A stretch of 8,742 nt of DNA from Patescibacteria group bacterium (GTDB lineage Bacteria > Patescibacteriota > Minisyncoccia > UBA6257 > HR35): assembly GCA_025060085.1 (NCBI GenBank), contig JANXCM010000023.1, positions 1 through 8,742 of the forward strand, given 5' to 3'. Each line of letters opens with the position of its first letter. Position 1 is the stretch's first letter. Shown here one piece after another: positions 6,566-8,742 of this stretch. The notes under the pieces were generated by a model. The model was not told where the DNA came from, did not search any database, and saw only the letters and a program-made list of their open reading frames with translations. Position numbers and translations under genes: made by a program.

Positions 6566-8002
6566 CTCTAAATCTATATTTTTTTCTATTTCTCGTATTT
6601 TTTCTTCACCCTTTTGAGAAAGCAATTTTAATTCTTCATCTGATAATTGGTTTAATTCTAATAGTCTTTTAATTAAATATTCTCTATTGTTTTTCTGAGG
6701 ATCATCAATCACTTCATTAAGTAAAATTTTTAAAAACCAACCGACTTTGGGACCCGAAGGAATATTTAATTTTTCCATTACGTCATTGCCGTTGATTTTA
6801 AGTTCTTGGGGTGTAATAGGTTTTATTTGAGATTTGTGAATGAGATATTTCAGATATCTTAAACGATAAGGAACAGCTTTTTGAACGCCCGAACCAATTC
6901 TATCTGCTTCTCTAAGTTTAAAAAAATCTTCTAAATTTTCTAATCCTAAACGATGAACTAATCTTCTGACAGCTGACATTGTTACCTTATCAATTTCTAA
7001 ATAAAACATATGATTTTTAACCAAGTGGACAACTTTATCAATTATTTTTTTAGAGAATCTTAATCGTTGAAGAATTTGACGAGTCATTTTAGCTCCGACA
7101 ATTTCATGGTTATAAAAAGTGCAATCAGGCCCTTCGCCTGATTTGGTTAATGGTTTACCAATATCATGAAAAAGAGCAGCTAATCTAACTTCTAGAGAAT
7201 AATTTTTTTTCACGGCATATTCAAAAGATTTTAAAAGATGAGTATAAACATCATATTTATGATGTTTATTTTGGCCTACATTATAACATCTTATCAGTTC
7301 GGGTATAAGTTCTAGTAATAAATTTGATTCTCTCAATAGTTCTATTCCTTTGACAGCTTCAGAGCTTAATAAAATTTTAATAAGTTCATCTTTAACTCTT
7401 TCTTTAGCAATAAGCTGAATGAAATTAGCCAGTTCTTTAATTGTTTCAAATGTTTTTTTCTCTATTTCAAAATCTAATTGACATGCTAGTCTAATTGCCC
7501 TTATCATTCGTAGAGGATCTTCTCTGAATCTTTCTTCTGGGTTACCTACTGTTTTTATTAATCTTTTTTTTAAGTCATTAAGTCCGTCAAAATAATCAAT
7601 TACCTCAAAATTTTTATTTAGAGCAAGAGCATTGATAGTAAAATCTCTTCTTTTTAAGTCTTCTTTAAGAGTTTGAGCAAATTTTACTTCATCAGGATGG
7701 CGAAAATCAGAATATTTACCTTCTAATCTGAAGGTAGTAATTTCAATAACTTTTAATGCAGAATCATCGCTTTTTGTTTTGACTCCTACAGTAAAAAATC
7801 TATTTTCATAAAAACTGTTAGGAAAAATTTTTTGGATTTCCTCAGGTTGAGCATTAGTAGTGATGTCCCAATCCTTGGGTTTTAAATTTAAAGTTAAATC
7901 TCTAACACATCCACCAACTAGATAAGCTTCAAAATTATTTTCGATTAAACGAAACCATATATTTTTAACAATAGAAGGGATTTTTTTAGGGGAAATTTTC
8001 AT
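6542..8002 (-). CDS. cca: CCA-adding tRNA nucleotidyltransferase with HD domain
   Basis: It adds or repairs the 3'-terminal CCA of tRNAs. The 486-aa class II nucleotidyltransferase has the motif A pieces LVGGCVRD (28-35) and KDWDITT (43-49), with D44 and D46 as metal ligands. RRDFTINALA follows at 118-127, then GNPEERFREDPLRMIRAIRL (153-172), the base-selection region. The HD domain follows: H255 in YTHLLKSFEYA, AALFHDIGKP at 275-284 (HD 279-280) and NHEIVGAK from 298. A C-terminal segment from about 370 has the IPSGPKVGWFLK motif common in this subfamily. Poly(A) polymerases share the fold, but the HD domain and the CCA-less neighbouring tRNA favour CCA addition. The TGA stop lies in the overlap with the hydrolase gene. 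No Shine-Dalgarno motif is present; only 9 nt separate the start from the tRNA 3' end. Confidence 0.9.
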   Translation of the reverse strand: MKISPKKIPSIVKNIWFRLIENNFEAYLVGGCVRDLTLNLKPKDWDITTNAQPEEIQKIFPNSFYENRFFTVGVKTKSDDSALKVIEITTFRLEGKYSDFRHPDEVKFAQTLKEDLKRRDFTINALALNKNFEVIDYFDGLNDLKKRLIKTVGNPEERFREDPLRMIRAIRLACQLDFEIEKKTFETIKELANFIQLIAKERVKDELIKILLSSEAVKGIELLRESNLLLELIPELIRCYNVGQNKHHKYDVYTHLLKSFEYAVKKNYSLEVRLAALFHDIGKPLTKSGEGPDCTFYNHEIVGAKMTRQILQRLRFSKKIIDKVVHLVKNHMFYLEIDKVTMSAVRRLVHRLGLENLEDFFKLREADRIGSGVQKAVPYRLRYLKYLIHKSQIKPITPQELKINGNDVMEKLNIPSGPKVGWFLKILLNEVIDDPQKNNREYLIKRLLELNQLSDEELKLLSQKGEEKIREIEKNIDLELKSKFRI

Positions 8003-8011
8003 TAATTAAAT

Positions 8012-8083
8012 AGCGGGTAACCGGATTCGAACCGGCAATCTTCTCCTTGGGAAGGAGACGTGTTGCCCTTACACCATACCCGC
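8012..8083 (-). tRNA. tRNA-Gly (anticodon CCC)
   Basis: On the minus strand it folds as a 72-nt cloverleaf. The acceptor GCGGGTA/TACCCGC has seven perfect pairs. The D arm is GTGT/ACAC with a short 7-nt loop holding GG. The anticodon stem TCTCC/GGAGA encloses the loop TTCCCAA, giving anticodon CCC (complement of 8049-8051). The T arm GCCGG/CCGGT has the loop TTCGAAT. The variable loop is 5 nt. The discriminator is U73, as usual for bacterial tRNA-Gly, and the bases after it read ATT, so no CCA is encoded. It sits 3 nt after the htpX stop and 9 nt before the cca start, all on one strand, so it was probably carved out of a shared transcript. It reads GGG codons, which should be rare in so AT-rich a genome. 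Confidence 0.96.
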
Positions 8084-8086
8084 AAA

Positions 8087-8742
8087 TTAAATTGTCATAT
8101 TTCTTAAAATTCTTATTCTTTCTTCTACTGGAGGATGAGTTGAAAAGAGATTTCCGAGCCAATTTATAAAACCACCTTTTTCTTTAAATGGGTTTATTAT
8201 AAATAAACCAGCTAAAGCAGGAGAAGTTTCTAAAGTTAATTTTTGGTTTGATATTTTTTCCAAAGCATTAGCTAGACCATTTGGATTTCTGGTAAATAAA
8301 GCACCGGTAGCATCAGCCATAAATTCTCTTTTTCTCGAAATAGCTAGATGAATTAATTGAGCAAATATGGGTGCTAAAAAGGAAAGTAGAAATCCGATAG
8401 CAAGAAAAATTACGTTCGATTTGTTATCTTCACGGGAATGAAAACTTGTTCTTAAAAAGAAATCAGCTATGATTACAATTATACCCATTAAAACAGTGCT
8501 TATCATCATTACCGTGATATCTCTATTTTTGATATGAGCCACTTCATGAGCGATAACTCCTTCAATTTCTTCTTTATTTAAATTATTAATTAACCCAGAA
8601 GTAACAGCTACTAAGGAGTTTTTATAATTTCTTCCTGTGGCAAAAGCATTCATTGCTGGGGTATCTATTAAATAAAGTTTAGGAGTTTTAGGTAAGCCAG
8701 CAGTGATAGATATATTTTCTAAAATTCTATAAATTTCAGGTA
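8087..8742 (-). CDS. htpX: Membrane zinc metalloprotease HtpX (5' end beyond the window)
   Basis: HtpX degrades misfolded inner-membrane proteins. The gene is cut by the right edge: 217 residues are visible, and the family usually has about 280-300. The frame is open to the edge, and family-typical sequence (RILENISITAGLPKTPKLYLIDTPAMNAFATG, split across 8645-8735) precedes the internal Met at 8651-8653, so that Met is not the start. The zinc site is HEVAH, complement of 8534-8548, with the third ligand Glu in RKREFMADATG (complement of about 8324-8326). Two membrane helices, IIVIIADFFL and FLAIGFLLSFLAPIF, lie between them, with HtpX topology. The C-terminus STHPPVEERIRILRNM is typical. Its stop is 3 nt from the tRNA-Gly 5' end. 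A lemA gene often precedes htpX in small genomes and would lie to the right; this cannot be seen here. Confidence 0.95.
   Translation of the reverse strand, partial: PEIYRILENISITAGLPKTPKLYLIDTPAMNAFATGRNYKNSLVAVTSGLINNLNKEEIEGVIAHEVAHIKNRDITVMMISTVLMGIIVIIADFFLRTSFHSREDNKSNVIFLAIGFLLSFLAPIFAQLIHLAISRKREFMADATGALFTRNPNGLANALEKISNQKLTLETSPALAGLFIINPFKEKGGFINWLGNLFSTHPPVEERIRILRNMTI

Noticed and set aside
8087..8653. htpX as a complete 188-residue gene starting at the Met at 8651-8653.
   Set aside because: The frame stays open to the window edge, and the preceding residues (GLPKTPKLYLIDTPA) match the conserved HtpX sequence just before NAFATG.

Overview
The window is a very AT-rich bacterial chromosome fragment with tightly packed genes. 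Single-copy housekeeping genes (recG, pcm, a CCA-adding enzyme, htpX, a ribosome-rescue factor) place it in Bacteria, and recG argues against Archaea. The low GC, the weak or absent Shine-Dalgarno sites, the very short or overlapping intergenic gaps and this gene mix fit a small-genome lineage such as Patescibacteria (CPR). That placement is inference, since no marker here fixes the phylum. The standard genetic code translates every conserved motif correctly. Layout: positions 1-164 are almost pure A/T (about 11 G/C bases) and open with a perfect 28-bp palindrome. Positions 165-2371 hold the remains of one large plus-strand gene for a secreted protein of about 730 residues. It had a signal peptide, a jelly-roll-like N-terminal part and a probable TIM-barrel glycoside-hydrolase-like part. 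It is broken by three in-frame stops, four single-base frameshifts, one further in-frame stop and a 14-bp tandem duplication, so what looks like three or more small open frames is best read as one pseudogene. After a 150-bp AT-rich gap comes an ArfB-like peptidyl-tRNA hydrolase (2522-3025, +). It converges on and overlaps pcm (2997-3629, -), which lies downstream of recG (3672-5753, -) in a probable two-gene operon. An 80-bp divergent gap separates recG from an alpha/beta hydrolase (5834-6565, +), which overlaps tail to tail with a CCA-adding tRNA nucleotidyltransferase (6542-8002, -). Immediately upstream of that gene, on the same strand, are tRNA-Gly(CCC) (8012-8083) and the membrane protease htpX, which runs off the right edge. 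How the genes work together: the right half looks like one minus-strand unit, htpX - tRNA-Gly - cca, with gaps of 3 and 9 nt. The tRNA gene encodes no CCA end, so its product must be finished by the enzyme encoded directly behind it. Release of the tRNA 3' end would also leave the cca mRNA with a leader of only about 9 nt. The other intact genes cover DNA repair (RecG), protein repair (Pcm), ribosome rescue (ArfB) and membrane protein quality control (HtpX). I see no mobile element, CRISPR array, phage gene or defence cassette. The most unusual items are the decayed exported enzyme and the tRNA/CCA-enzyme arrangement.
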